Assembly (NCBI GenBank): GCA_963575745.1
Contig: CAUYUJ010016294.1
Span: forward strand, 274,133 to 338,132
Direction: 5' to 3'
DNA: 64,000 nt
From: Prorocentrum cordatum
Lineage: Eukaryota > Sar > Dinophyceae > Prorocentrales > Prorocentraceae
Below the pieces are notes generated by a model that worked only from the letters and a program-made list of their open reading frames with translations, had not been told where the DNA came from and made no database searches. Positions 13,112-25,452 of the stretch are shown in pieces; within the stretch, counting starts at the first letter, position 1; each line of letters opens with the position of its first letter. Both the position numbers and the translations under genes were made by a program.

Positions 13112-13150
13112 TCCCTTGAGCGCTGCCAAGGAGATACGGAACGACGACTC
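12413..13150 (+). repeat. GAC-rich minisatellite, copy 1 of a duplicated block
   Basis: Blocks of (GAC)n separated by CCCTTGAGCGCTCCCAAGG and GAGCCCCGGGA. The same series of blocks recurs at 14325-15060, and both are followed by a hairpin array, so a unit of about 1.9 kb has been duplicated. Confidence 0.85.
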
Positions 13151-14325
13151 CCTAGCATAGCATAGCATAGCATAGCACAGCATGGCAAAGCATAGGTTCC
13201 CCACAAAGTGGGGAACCTATGGTGTAGCATAGCATAGCATAGCATAGCATAGCATAGCACAGCATGGCAAAGCATAGGTTCCCCACCAAGTGGGGAACCT
13301 ATGGTGTAGCATAGCGTAGCATAGCATAGCATAGCACAGCATGGCAAAGCATAGGTTCCCCACTAAGTGGGGAACCTATGGTGTGGTATAACATAGTAAT
13401 AGCATAGCATAGCACAGCATGGCAAAGCATAGGTTCCCCACTAAGTGGGGAACCTATGGTGTAGCATAGCGTAGCATAGCATAGCATAGCATAGCACAGC
13501 ATGGCAAAGCATAGGTTCCCCACACAGTGGGGAACCATAGCATAGCATATAGCACAGCATGGCAAAGCATAGGTTCCCCACTAAGTGGGGAACCTATGGT
13601 GTAGCATAGCATAGCATAGCATAGCACAGCATGGCAAAGCATAGGTTCCCCACTAAGTGGGGAACCTATGGTGTAGCATAGCGTAGCATAGCATAGCGTA
13701 GCATAGCACAGCAGGGCAAAGCATAGGTTCCCCACAAAGGGGAACCTATGGTGTAGCATAGCATAGCATAGCATAGCATAGCATATAATAGCTCAGCATG
13801 GCAAAGCATAGGTTCCCCACTAAGTGGGGAACCTATGGTGTAGCATAGCATAGCATAGCATAGCATAGAACAGCATGGCAAAGCATAGGTTCCCCACTAA
13901 GTGGGGAACCTATGGTGTAGCATAGCGTAGCATAGCATAGCATAGCACAGCATGGCAAAGCATAGGTTCCCCACTAAGTGGGGAACCTATGGTGTAGCAT
14001 AACATAGTAATAGCAAAGCATAGCACAGCATGGCAAATCATACGTTCCCCACTAAGTGGGGAACCTATGGTGTAGCATAGCATAGCATAGCATAGCACAG
14101 CATGGCAAAGCATAGGTTCCCCACAAAGGGGAACCTATGGTGTAGCATAGCATAGCATAGCATAGCACTGCATGGCAAAGCATTGGTTCCCCACTAAGTG
14201 GGGAATTTATGGTGTAGCATAGCATAGCATAGCATAGCACAGCATGGCAAAGCATAGGTTCCCCACAAAGTGGGGAACCTATGGTATAGCATAGCATAGC
14301 ATCGGATAACATAGCATAGCATAAC
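13151..14325. repeat. Hairpin satellite array 4
   Basis: About 15 units of the palindromic satellite between the two GAC-rich blocks. Confidence 0.9.
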
Positions 14326-14625
14326 TCCCAAGGAGCCCCAGGACGACGACGACGGCGACGACGACTCCGTCGCGTGCTCCCATGGAGCCCTGGGACAACA
14401 ACGACGACGACCACGACGGATCCCTTGAGCGCTCCCAAGGAACCCCAAGACGACGACGACGACGACGACGACTCCCTTGAGAGCTCCCAAGAAGCCCCGG
14501 GACGACGACGACAACGACAACGACGACGACGACTCCATTGAACGCTCCCAATAAGCCCTGGGACGACGACGACGACGACCACGACAGCTCACTTGAGCGC
14601 TCACAGGGAGCCCCAGGACGAAGAC

Positions 14626-14670
<45 letters not shown>

Positions 14671-14954
14671 TCCCTTGAGCGCTCCCAAGGAGCTCCAGGA
14701 CAACGACGACGACGACGACGACGACGACTCCCTCGAGCGCTCCCCAAGAGCCCCGGGGCTCTTGAGCGCTCCCAAGGAGCCCCGCGACGACGACGACGAC
14801 TACGACGACCACCCCGGCTCCCCTGACGGCTTCCAAGGAGCCCCGGACGACGAAGACGACGACAACGACTCCCTTGAGCGCTCCCAGTAAGCCCTGGGAC
14901 GACGACGACGACGACCACGACAGCTCCCTTGAGCGCTCACAAGGAGCCCCGGGA

Positions 14955-15018
<64 letters not shown>

Positions 15019-15060
15019 TCCCTTGAGCGCTCCCAAGGAGCTCCGGGACGACGACTCCCT
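14326..15060 (+). repeat. GAC-rich minisatellite, copy 2 of a duplicated block
   Basis: Same order of (GAC)n and spacer motifs as 12413-13150, differing by the lengths of the GAC runs and by point changes such as CCATGGAGCCC. Confidence 0.85.
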
Positions 15061-16320
15061 AGCATAGCATAGCATAGCATAGCATAGCACTGTAGCATAG
15101 CATAGCATAGCACAGCATAGGTTCCCCACAAAGTGGGGAACCTATGGTGTAGCATAGCATAGCATAGCACAGCATAGCATAGCATAGCACAGCATGGCAA
15201 AGCATAGGTTCCCCACAAAGTAGGGAACCTATGATATAGCATAGCTTAGCATAGCATAGCATAGCATAGCACAGCATGGCAAAGCATAGGTTCCCCACTA
15301 AGTGGGGAACCTATGGTGTAGCATAGCATAGCATAGCATAGCATAGCACAGCATGGCGAAGCATCGGTTCCCCACTAAGTGGGGAACCTATGGTGTAGCA
15401 TAGCGTAGCATAGCATAGCATAGCACAGCATGGCAAAGCATAGGTTCCCCACTAAGAGGGGAACCTATGGTGTAGCATAGCATAGCATAGCATGGCATAG
15501 CATAGCACAGCATAGGTTCCCCACAAAGTGGGGGCCCTATGGTGTAGCATAGCATAGCATAGCATAGCACGGCATGGCAAAGCATAGGTTCCCCCAAAAT
15601 GGGGGGAACCCATGGTGTAGCATAGCATAGCATAGCGCAGCATTGCATATCACAGCATGGCATAGCATAGCATAGGTTCCCCAAGAAATCGGGGAACTCA
15701 TGGTGCAGCATAGCATAGCATGGCACAGCATGGCAAAGCATAGGTTCCCCAGAAACTGGGGAACCCATGGTGTAGCATAACATAGCGTAGCACAGCATGG
15801 CATAGCATAGCATGGCATAGCATAGCATAGGTTCCCCAAAAATTGAAGCTCATGGTGTAGCATAGCATAGCATACCACAGCATGGCAAAGCATAGGTTCC
15901 CCAGAAATTGACGAACTCATGCTGTAGCATAGCATAGCATAGCACAGCATGGCATAGCATAGGTTCCACAAAAAAATGAGGAAGTCATGGTGTAGCATAG
16001 CATAGCATAGCACAGCATGGCAAAACATAGGTTCCCCGCAAATTGGGGAACCCATGGTGTAGCATAACATAGCATAGCACAGCATTGCATAGCATAGCAT
16101 GGCATAGCATAGCATAGGTTCCACAAAACATTGAGGACATGGTGTAGCATAGCATAGCATATCACAGCATGGCAAAGCATAGGTTCCCCAACAATGGGGG
16201 AACCCATGGTGTAGCATAGCATAGCATAGCACAGCATTGCATAGCATAGCATGACACAGCATAGGTTTCCCAAAAATTGGGACCCATGGTGAGCATAGCA
16301 TAGCGCAGCATGGCAAAGCA
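15061..16320. repeat. Hairpin satellite array 5, diverged towards its end
   Basis: Starts with standard units and becomes divergent after 15590. At 15743-15763 the palindrome is GGTTCCCCAGAAACTGGGG followed by AACC, where both arms have changed together (CACT/AGTG to CAG/CTG). Later units lose pairing (for example near 15830 and 16130), with GGTTCC retained but the opposite arm decayed. Confidence 0.85.
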
Positions 16321-16930
16321 TGCCGTGATGACGGCAACAGCGCACGGGAACTGAACAGCAAACAGGAATAGCAGCTGGTGCAACCGATGGGCCACGGTCT
16401 ACTGCATAGTGAACGGCGAAACGATGCATAGCGAACTGGATAGCTAGCAGTGCAATGGCGAAGTGTGTAACTGAATAGCGAACTGTGTAACTCAATAGCT
16501 AACGGTTGCAACTGCATAGCGAGCGGTGCAAACCAGTAGACATAAAGTAACGACAGCAGCAGCGCAAGGGGACACAACTGAATAGCGGGCGATCCAACTG
16601 AGTAGCGAACTGATGATACTGCTGGGCCACGGTCAATCGAAATAACGAACGGCGAACCAAAGCACCACACAAGTGAATGACCAATAGATGCAAAGGATGA
16701 CAACATAATAGCATGTAACCGAGTAAAGACGGCGAGACCGATTAGCGAAATAACGCATAGACAACTGAATAGCAAACGGTCTGACAACAACGATGCAATC
16801 AATAGCGAACTGATGCAACAGATCGGCCACGATCAACTGAATAGTAAAGCAAATGAATAGCGCAACGATGCATACAGAACGGAAAAAGGAACGGTGTGAC
16901 TAATAGCGAACGGTACAACCCAACAGATAA
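16321..16930. other. Region of short irregular repeats, no gene
   Basis: Irregular copies of AACTGAATAGCGAAC and TGCATAGCGAACGG, about 15-25 bp apart. It links the hairpin satellite to the 460-bp satellite. No coding evidence. Confidence 0.5.
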
Positions 16931-19900
16931 CCGATGCAACCGAATAGCCGATATAGCACAAGGCAAATGTGAGTAAGAGAATCACGCACATAGAAATAAC
17001 GAGTCCAAGTTTCTTGGAGCATAGCATAGAGTAGGACAACATAGCATGGCATAACAAAAAACAGCATTGCATAGCATAGCATGGCATAGCATAGCATAAG
17101 CTTCCCAAAAATTGAGGCTCATGGAGTAGCATCGCATAGCATAGCACAGCACTTGGAACTTGGGAGCTTCTGCGAGCTTCTGGGAGCATAGCTGGGGGCT
17201 TCTGGAACTTGGGAGCTTCTGGGAGCTTCTGGGAGCTGCTGGGAGCTTCTGAAAGCTTCTGGGAGCTTCTGCGAGCAGCTGGGAGCTTCTGGAACCGGCT
17301 GGGAGCTTCTGGGAGCTTCTGAGAGCTTCTGGGGGCTTCTGGAGCTTCTGGGAGCTGCTGACAGCTTCTACGGTACAACCCAACAGATAACCGATGCAAC
17401 CGAATAGCCGATATAGCACAAGGCAAATGTGAGTAAGAGAATCACGCACATAGAAATAACGAGTCCAAGTTTCTTGGAGCATAACATAGAGTAGGACAAC
17501 ATAGCATGGCATAACAAAAAACAGCATTGCATAGCATAGCATGGCATAGCATAGCATAAGCTTCCCAAACATTGAGGCTCATGGAGTCGCATCGCATAGC
17601 ATAGCACAGCACTTGGAACTTGGGAGCTTCTGCGAGCTTCTGGGAGCATAGCTGGGGGCTTCTGGAACTTGGGAGCTTCTGGGAGCTTCTGGGAGTGCTG
17701 GGAGCTTCTGAAAGCTTCTGGGAGCTTCTGCGAGCAGCTGGGAGCTTCTGAACCGGCTGGGAGCTTCTCTGGGAGCCTTCTGAGAACTTCTGGGGGCTTC
17801 TGGAGCTTCAGGGGAGCTGGCTGACAGCTTCTACGGTTACAACCCAACAGATGTAACCGAGCAACAGAATAGCCGATATCAGCACAAGGCAAATGTGAGT
17901 AAGATAATCACGCACATAGAAATAACGAGCCAAGTTCTTGGAGCATAACATAGAGTAGGACAACATAGGCATGGCATAAAAAAAACAGCATTGCATAGCA
18001 TAGATGGCATAGCATAGCATAAGCTTCCAAACATTAGGCTCCTGGAGTGCATCGCATAGCATAGCACAGCACTTGGAACTTGGGAGCTTCTGCGAGCTTC
18101 TGGGAGCATAGCTGGGGGCTTCTGGAACTTGGGAGCTTCTGGGAGCTTCTGGGAGCTGCTGGGAGCTTCTGAAAGCTTCTGGGAGCTTCTGCGAGCAGCT
18201 GGGAGCTTCTGGAACCGGCTGGGAGCTTCTGGGAGCTTCTGAGAACTTCTGGGGGCTTCTGGAGCTTCTGGGAGCTGCTGACAGCTTCTACGGTACAACC
18301 CAACAGATAACCGATGCAACCGAATAGCCGATATAGCACAAGGCAAATGTGAGTAAGAGAATCACGCACATAGAAATAACGAGTCCAATTTTCTTGGAGC
18401 ATAACATAGAGTAGGACAACATAGNNNNNNNNNNNNNNNNNNNNNNNNNNNNNNNNNNNNNNNNNNNNNNNNNNNNNNNNNNNNNNNNNNNNNNNNNNNN
18501 NNNNNNNNNNNNNNNNNNNNNNNNCAGCACTTGGAACTTGGGAGCTTCTGCGAGCTTCTGGGAGCATAGCTGGGGGCTTCTGGATCTTGGGAGCTTCTGG
18601 GAGCTTCTGGGAGCTGCTGGGAGCTTCTGAAAGCTTCTGGGAGCTTCTGCGAGCAGCTGGGAGCTTCTGGAACCGGCTGGGAGCTTCTGGGAGCTTCTGA
18701 GAGCTTCTGGGGGCTTCTGGAGCTTCTGGGAGCTGCTGACAGCTTCTACGGTACAACCCAACAGATAACCGATGCAACCGAATAGCCGATATAGCACAAG
18801 GCAAATGTGAGTAAGAGAATCACGCACATAGAAATAACGAGTCCAAGTGTCTTGGAGCATAACATAGAGTAGGACAACATAGCATGGCATAACAAAAAAC
18901 ACGCTAGGCATAGGCATAGCATGGGCATAGGCCACCGCCTTCGCTTGCCCAAACATTGAATCGGCGTCGGAGTCCGCATCGCATAGCATAGCACAGCACC
19001 TTGGAAACTTGGGATCTTCCTGCGAGCTTCTGGGAGCATAGCTGGGAGGCTTCTTTGGCACTTGGGAGCTTCTGGGAGCTTCTGGGAGCTGCTGGGAGCT
19101 TCTGACAGCTTCTGGGAGCTTCCTGGCGAGCAGCTGGGAGCTTCTTCTGAACCGGCTGGGAAGCGCCCTTCTCGGGTATCTGAAGAGCTTTCTTGGGGCC
19201 GCTGGAGCTTCTGGGAGCTGCTGACAGCTTCTAACGGTACAAACCCAACAGATAACCGATGCAACCGAATAGCCGATATAGCAACAAGGCAAATGTGAGT
19301 AGAGAATCACGCACATAGAAATAACGAGTCCAAGTTTCTTGGAGCACAACATTGAGTAGGACAACATAGCATGGCATAACAAAAAACAGCATTGCATAGC
19401 ATAGCATGGCATAGCATAGCATAAGCTTCCCAAACATTGAGGCTCATGGAGTCGCATCGCATAGCATAGCACAGCACTTGGAACTTGGGAGCTTCTGCGA
19501 GCTTCTGGGAGCATAGCTGGGGGCTTCTGGAACTTGGGAGCTTCTGGGAGCTTCTGGGAGCTGCTGGGAGCTTCTGAAAGCTTCTGGGAGCTTCTGCGAG
19601 CAGCTGGGAGCTTCTGGAACCGGCTGGGAGCTTCTGGGAGCTTCTGAGAGCTTCTGGGGGCTTCTGGAGCTTCTGGGAGCTGCTGACAGCTTCTACGGTA
19701 CAACCCAACAGATAACCGATGCAACCGAATAGCCGATATAGCACAAGGCAAATGTGAGTAAGAGAATCACGCACATAGAAATAACGAGTCCAAGTTTCTT
19801 GGAGCATAACATAGAGTAGGACAACATAGCATGGCATAACAAAAAACAGCATTGCATAGCATAGCATGGCATAGCATAGCATAAGCTTCCCAAACATTGA

Positions 19901-21075
19901 GGCTCATGGAGTCGCATCGCATAGCATAGCACAGCACTTGGAACTTGGGAGCTTCTGCGAGCTTCTGGGAGCATAGCTGGGGGCTTCTGGAACTTGGGAG
20001 CTTCTGGGAGCTTCTGGGAGCTGCTGGGAGCTTCTGAAAGCTTCTGGGAGCTTCTGCGAGCAGCTGGGAGCTTCTGGAACCGGCTGGGAGCTTCTGGGAG
20101 CTTCTGAGAGCTTCTGGGGGCTTCTGGAGCTTCTGGGAGCTGCTGACAGCTTCTACGGTACAACCCAACAGATAACCGATGCAACCGAATAGCCGATATA
20201 GCACAAGGCAAATGTGAGTAAGAGAATCACGCACATAGAAATAACGAGTCCAAGTTTCTTGGAGCATAACATAGAGTAGGACAACATAGCATGGCATAAC
20301 AAAAAACAGCATTGCATAGCATAGCATGGCATAGCATAGCATAAGCTTCCCAAACATTGAGGCTCATGGAGTCGCATCGCATAGCATAGCACAGCACTTG
20401 GAACTTGGGAGCTTCTGCGAGCTTCTGGGAGCATAGCTGGGGGCTTCTGGAACTTGGGAGCTTCTGGGAGCTTCTGGGAGCTGCTGGGAGCTTCTGAAAG
20501 CTTCTGGGAGCTTCTGCGAGCAGCTGGGAGCTTCTGGAACCGGCTGGGAGCTTCTGGGAGCTTCTGAGAGCTTCTGGGGGCTTCTGGAGCTTCTGGGAGC
20601 TGCTGACAGCTTCTACGGTACAACCCAACAGATAACCGATGCAACCGAATAGCCGATATAGCACAAGGCAAATGTGAGTAAGAGAATCACGCACATAGAA
20701 ATAACGAGTCCAAGTTTCTTGGAGCACAACATTGAGTAGGACAACATAGCATGGCATGACAAAAAACAGCATTACATAGCATAGCATGGCATAGCATAGC
20801 ATAAGCTTCCCAAACATTGAGGCTCATGGAGTCGCATCGCATAGCATAGCACAGCACTTGGAACTTGGGAGCTTCTGCGAGCTTCTGGGAGCATAGCTGG
20901 GGGCTTCTGGAACTTGGGAGCTTCTGGGAGCTTCTGGGAGCTGCTGGGAGCTTCTGAAAGCTTCTGGGAGCTTCTGCGAGCAGCTGGGAGCTTCTGGAAC
21001 CGGCTGGGAGCTTCTGGGAGCTTCTGAGAGCTTCTGGGGGCTTCTGGAGCTTCTGGGAGCTGCTGACAGCTTCTA
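16931..21075. repeat. 460-bp satellite, nine copies
   Basis: The landmark CACTTGGAACTTGGGAGC falls at about 17150, 17610, 18070, 18529, 18998, 19477, 19937, 20397 and 20857, a 460-bp period. Each unit has three parts: GGTACAACCCAACAGATAAC with CACGCACATAGAAATAACG; an AGCAT-type part like the hairpin satellite; and a 10-bp GGGAGCTTCT minisatellite. Most copies are almost identical. The parts of copies near 17690-18060 and 18895-19260 carry many one-base insertions and deletions. Long open frames over this region only reflect the repeat. Confidence 0.95.
18425..18524. other. Assembly gap (100 N)
   Basis: Exactly 100 unknown bases inside one 460-bp unit, which suggests a nominal gap. The flanking unit spacing is still close to 460 bp, so either the gap happens to be nearly the true size or the copy number here is wrong. 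Confidence 0.95.
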
Positions 21076-21565
21076 CGGAACTGGGAGCTTCTGGGAGCAC
21101 CTGGGCGCCCTTGGAAGCTTCGGGGAGCGCCTGCGAGCTTTTGGCAGCGCCTGAAGCTTCTCGCTGATTCTAAGCTTCTGGGAACTTCTGAGAGCTTCGG
21201 GAGGCTTCTGGCTGTTTCTGGAGCAGCTGCAAGTTTCTGGGACCGTCTGGGAGCTTCTAGGAGCTTATGGACGCTTCTGGACGCTTCTGGGGGCATCTGG
21301 GAGCAGCTGTGAGCTTCTGGGTGCGCCTGAGCTTCTGGAGGGCCTGGGAACTTCTGGCTGCTTCTGGGAACTTCTGGAACTTCTGAGAGCTTCTGGGATT
21401 CTATAAGCTGCTGACAGTTTCTGGGAGCAACTGGGAGCTGTTGGGACCGTCTGGGAGCTTCTGGGAGCTTCTGGGAGCAGCTGGGAGCTTCTGGAGCCGT
21501 CTGGAAGCTTCTGGGAGCTTCTGCAAGCTTCTGCAGACTTCTGGGAACTTCTGGGAGCACCTGCG
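21076..21565 (+). repeat. Decamer minisatellite GGGAGCTTCT
   Basis: Continuation of the minisatellite part of the 460-bp unit as a more varied array (GGGAACTTCT, GGCTGCTTCT). It differs from GGGAGCGCCT at three positions, so the two 10-bp arrays are likely related. Confidence 0.85.
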
Positions 21566-22030
21566 AGCGGGTCGTAAAGATCCCCATAGCAGGCTCGATC
21601 CAGGAGTGCGCCTGGGAACACGCATGATCAGGAAATAATATGTTTTGCATAGGATTATGGGTGGTTTACAGCGGGTCGTAGAGATCTCCATAGCAGGCTC
21701 GATCCAGGGGCGCGCCTGGGAGCTCGCATGATCAGTTTATATATGTTTTGCATAGGATTGTGGGGGTGGACGTGAAGATCCGCATAGCAGGCTCGATCCA
21801 GGAGTGCGCCTGGGAGCACGCACGATCAGGAAATAGTATGTTTTGCATAAGATTATGGGTGGTTTACATAGCGGGTCGTAAAGATCCCCATAGCAGGCTC
21901 GATCCAGGGGCGCGCCTGGGAGCACGCATGATCAGTTTATAGTATCTTTTGCATAGGATTGTGGGGGTTGACGTGAAGATCCGCATAGCAGGCTCGATCC
22001 AGGAGTTCGGATCGGAAATCGGGACGCAAG
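21566..22030. repeat. Tandem repeat of about 115 bp, second array
   Basis: Four units of the GGTCGTAAAGATCCCC family described at 1926-2260, here more regular. Confidence 0.85.
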
Positions 22031-22640
22031 AGGGTTCAGGATTTCAAGTTTAATAATAATAGAGATTAGAGATCTAACAGGGCAAGGCCAGGAATACCTA
22101 CCTGCGTAGGCACTCACCTGCGGTGGCTATCACTCCCCCCCGCATCTCCGCCCCCACATAAAGATCATCTCTCCTCTAATGTTATACCGCGGTTGTAGCA
22201 TATGTTTCATATGTTCTGATGATATCGCTGCTGAAAAACATTGAAAACACATTGTGTTTCAAAAGGTTTCGCCATGATCGCGCGGCCGCCGCGCGCGTGC
22301 GCACTTTGTCGTATTTTTTGCAATGGAATATGAGCATGGACACATCTTGCAAGAGCAGAATGTTCAGTTTATATTTTTTACAATATAAAACCCGGGTTTA
22401 CATACGGGTTCGCGAACCGGGCCGGGCACTTGGCATTGTAAAAATACGGTTTTCTGATCGCATGATCAGGATATAGTATTTTTTGCAATGGATAGAACGG
22501 GTTCGCGACCACGGTCGGGCACTTTGTATTGTAAAACATATGGTTTTCTGATCGCATGATCAGGAAATGTTATTTTTTGCAGAGGAGAAAGGCCGACTTA
22601 CATAGCGACCGGTTTTGAAGGCTTTAGGATTTAATAATTA
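22031..22640. repeat. Dispersed AT-richer block (GATCGCATGATCAGG type)
   Basis: Contains GCAAGGCCAGGAATACC with the C-run module, then copies of TCTGATCGCATGATCAGGA followed by T-rich TATTTTTTGCA. Related copies are 40020-41050 and 45490-46230. In the last copy an A-tract at 45760-45797 replaces the CTGAAAAACATTG seen here at about 22231. Confidence 0.75.
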
Positions 22641-23400
22641 TAAGGATTAGGGAGTTAGGGTCCACTAGCCCAAACTTGCAGCCCACTTGACCGTGTCCCT
22701 CCCACCCACCCATGACCCAAGACATATTGATCTCGATGCGGTATCAACACGCGACTCGCAAAACGACGACGAGGACGACACCGATGAGGACGACGTTTAT
22801 ATTGTTTTCAAAACGACGACGACGCGGCCGCGCAAAGACACCTGGGACGCGGCTGCAACGGCGATGCGGCCCGCGCGCGTGACGACGCGATTTGGGGGAC
22901 GACGCTCATGCAGCGGTGCATCGCTGGCGGCGTTCGCAGGGTGCTGGCGGCCGCCGAGAGGCAAGCGCGGCGCGCACTGGCACTGGTCCCAGCCAGGCGC
23001 GCGGGGGACGACGCTCATGCAGCGGTGCATCGCTGGCGGCGCTCGCAGGGCATTCACGGCGCGCCTGGCACTGGTCCCGGCCAAGCGCGCGGGGGGGCTT
23101 CGGAGCGGGCAGCCACGGGTGCGCGGGGGATCTCACGGCGCGAGGAGGCCGTGCGAATCGTCAACCCCGCGGCCGAGCGGCGCCTGACCGGCCGCGGCGC
23201 CGGTGCTGCGGGCCGCGACGGGATTTGCAGATCCTCCCAGAACGCCATTCCTGGCGCTCCGAGGGCAAGGATCTGCGCGAGGGGTGCGCCAAAATGGGGG
23301 GGGCGGCCGAAGGGGGGGCTGTAGGGCCGCGGAAGGGGCTTTAGGATTTAAATCTTTATAGGCTCTTAGTTTTTAGTTTTTAGTATTTAGGCTTTAGGGT
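22641..23400. repeat. GC-rich dispersed block, copy at 41.05-42.36 kb
   Basis: Starts CCACTTGACCGTGTCCC and contains ACGACGACGCGGCCGCGC. Ends with a CTCCCAGAACGCCATTCC module and a G-run. Copy 2 at 41,090-42,330 matches both ends with a different middle. Open frames exist but do not agree between copies, so I call no gene. Confidence 0.75.
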
Positions 23401-23492
23401 TAGGGTTAGGGTTCGGGTTAGGGTTAGGGTTAGGGTTAGGGTTCGGGTTCGGGTTCGGGTTAGGGTTTACGGTTAGGGTTTAGGGTTTACAC
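23400..23492 (+). repeat. Interstitial TTAGGG/TTCGGG tract
   Basis: Around a dozen units of GGGTTA, GGGTTC and GGGTTTA. The same tract follows the copy of the preceding block at 42360-42450. Confidence 0.85.
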
Positions 23493-24130
23493 AACGTATT
23501 AGCGTCTGCGGGTGTCGCAACGGTATCAATTGGTGCCCGCCAGTCGGCTTGGCTACGATCCCTTGTAAAACACGCGGGGTTCGCGTCGCGACGGCAAGAT
23601 TTCGGGCCTGCCGATGCCGCGATCCTTCGTAAAACACGTCGGATTCGCGTCGCGCGCTGCGCGCGTTCTTGGGAACACTTGGGAGCACCTGGGAGCGCCT
23701 AGGAGCGCCTGGGAGCGTGCCGGGAGCGTGCCGGGAGCGCCTGGGAGCGCCCGGGAGCGTGCCGGGAGCGCCCGGGAGCGCCTGCGCTTGGGAACGCTTG
23801 GGAGCGTGCCGGAAGCGTTTATCAGAGCGCCTGGGAGCCCCCGCCTAGGAGCGCTTCGGGGCGCCTGGGAGCGTGCTGGGAGCGCTTGCGAGCGCCTGGG
23901 AGCGTGCCGGGAGCGCCTGCGAGCGCCTGGGAGCGTGCCGGCGCGCTGTTCCGGAGCCGCATCCGCTCGCGCCGGCTCGCTCGGAGCGTCGGATATGGCT
24001 GGCGCGCCCATCAGGCGCTCGCGCAAGCTTGCGCCGGGCTCGCCTACATCGTTCGGCATGGTATCGTTTCATTGTCTTTCGCAATGGCACCGTTCGAGCT
24101 TGCTCAATACGTGGTGTTTTTCGTCTTGAG
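23493..24130 (+). repeat. Decamer block with unique ends, copy at 60.75-61.18 kb
   Basis: Begins ACACAACGTATTAGCGTCTG, contains the decamer array with GGGAGCGTGCC variants (about 23680-23945), and ends with TCGTTCGGCATGGTATCG and CTCAATACGTGGTGTTTTT. The right half is nearly identical to the sequence immediately right of element B (60751-61180), and its start resembles the block left of B (46235-46260). It is therefore a candidate uninterrupted paralog of the B target. Confidence 0.8.
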
Positions 24131-24643
24131 GGTTTAGGGTTTAGGGTTTAGGGTTTAGGGCTTCTCTTAGCGCAGCGGCCGACAGTCCAGGCAATGCTGC
24201 CCCCTTGGGCAAGCTTGATTGGGGGGGGCGGTTAGCCGACCCGAGCAAGCTTGCCGAAGGGAGCAGGAGGTGCAACATCTTCCCACCCCCGGCCGCACGG
24301 CCGGCAACCTCCCAAACTAAAGCCTTTTAGGGTTTAGGGCCGTTGGCCCTTAAATTCCCAAATGCGTTCCAAGCGCTCCCAGGCGCTCCCTTGCGCCCCC
24401 TGGCGATCCCAGGCGCTCCCAGGCGCTCCCAGGCGCCCCCAGGCGTTCCCAGGCGTTCCCAGGCGCTCCCAGGCGCCTCAAATGCTTCCAGGCGCTCCTT
24501 GGCGTTCCCAAACGCTCCCAAGCGCTGCCGGCACGCTCCCAGGCGCTCCCAGGCGCTTCCCCGGCGCTCCCGGCGCGTTCCGAAGCGCCCCCAAGCGTGC
24601 CCGAGCGGTTCCAAGCGATCCCAGGCGCTCCCAGGCGCTCCCA
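24131..24643 (-). repeat. Left half of the minisatellite block interrupted by element A
   Basis: TTTAGGG units, then CTTAGCGCAGCGGCCGACAG and a unique part, then the decamer array in reverse orientation (AGGCGCTCCC) from 24360 to the element at 24644. It matches 37711-37950 closely. The rest of the block continues on the far side of element A at 36507. Confidence 0.9.
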
Positions 24644-24670
24644 CTTGGAAGGGAGGCCGGCTTGGTAAGC
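24644..24670 (+). repeat. Element A left terminal inverted repeat
   Basis: CTTGGAAGGG is exact with the right end read inward; the next bases AGGCCGG align to TGCCGG with one gap; then TTGGTAAGC versus TTTGCTAAC. Confidence 0.8.
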
Positions 24671-25450
24671 CTTACAAGCGGTTGCGCCCTTTACGCTCTC
24701 TTACAGCGGGTTGCTACATATTTGATAACTTGTTCGCTAAACCTTCCTAACCGTGATAGCGAATCAATTTACATCGGGTTGCTAGTGCGTTTACTATCGC
24801 GTTACCAAGGGTTAGCTAAATCCGCCGGTGGGGTTGAACGGGTTAGCTAAGCCCCGCTAAGTAGGTTAGCTAACCCCCTAATCAAGTTAGTAACTCCAGC
24901 GGAGCATTTTTTTGCGTTCATGGGGGAGAAATAATGCTACGAGGTTGGACGCGTAACGAATTCCAGGCTGCGGCGGGTCACGTCGACCCCCCACTAAAAT
25001 ACAAATCGAAGCTATGATCGCCGAAAAATTCGCCAGACCCACCACGCGTGGCCGCCGAGGCGCGGTCAAAATGGATCGGGCTGCCGCCTAAAACGGCGAC
25101 CTATCGTATCGTACGAGGGATCACAAGGCCTGGGCCCCTGGCGATAAAAGTGGGGCGGCGGAGTTGACGCTAGCCGTGATCTGCGTCGGGGGTCCTAGGG
25201 GGGACAGGGGGAGGGGAGAGGAGGAACGGAGCAGACGCTTTTCATTTCGGCACATCCTCACACGTTTCGTTGCCACATAGGTAGCTCCACGGAAGGCCCA
25301 AGTGTGCATGTTCACATGCGTCCCAGCATATAATTTCGGCACTCCCCTCACACGCTTCGACAGAGGATGGAGGGGGGGAATACCTGAAAAGGGGGAGGGC
25401 TAATCCACTCCCAGGTGGTGGGGGAGGAGGACCGTAGTTTTCGTGCTATG
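24671..25450. other. Element A left subterminal region
   Basis: 24,671-24,900 has repeated GGTTGCTA, GTTAGCTAA and GCTAAGC motifs, as in subterminal transposase-binding regions of EnSpm-type elements. 24,900-25,450 is unique with a G-rich stretch near 25190-25225; no gene seen. It would be the 3' flank of the transposase gene. Confidence 0.55.
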
Positions 25451-25452
25451 CT

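Noticed and set aside
16982-20817. Frames of about 170-490 codons over the 460-bp satellite
   Set aside because: Repeat-driven; they change with unit indels and include AGCAT and decamer translations.
23400-23492. Telomere
   Set aside because: Mixed units, under 100 bp and flanked on both sides by other blocks, so interstitial.
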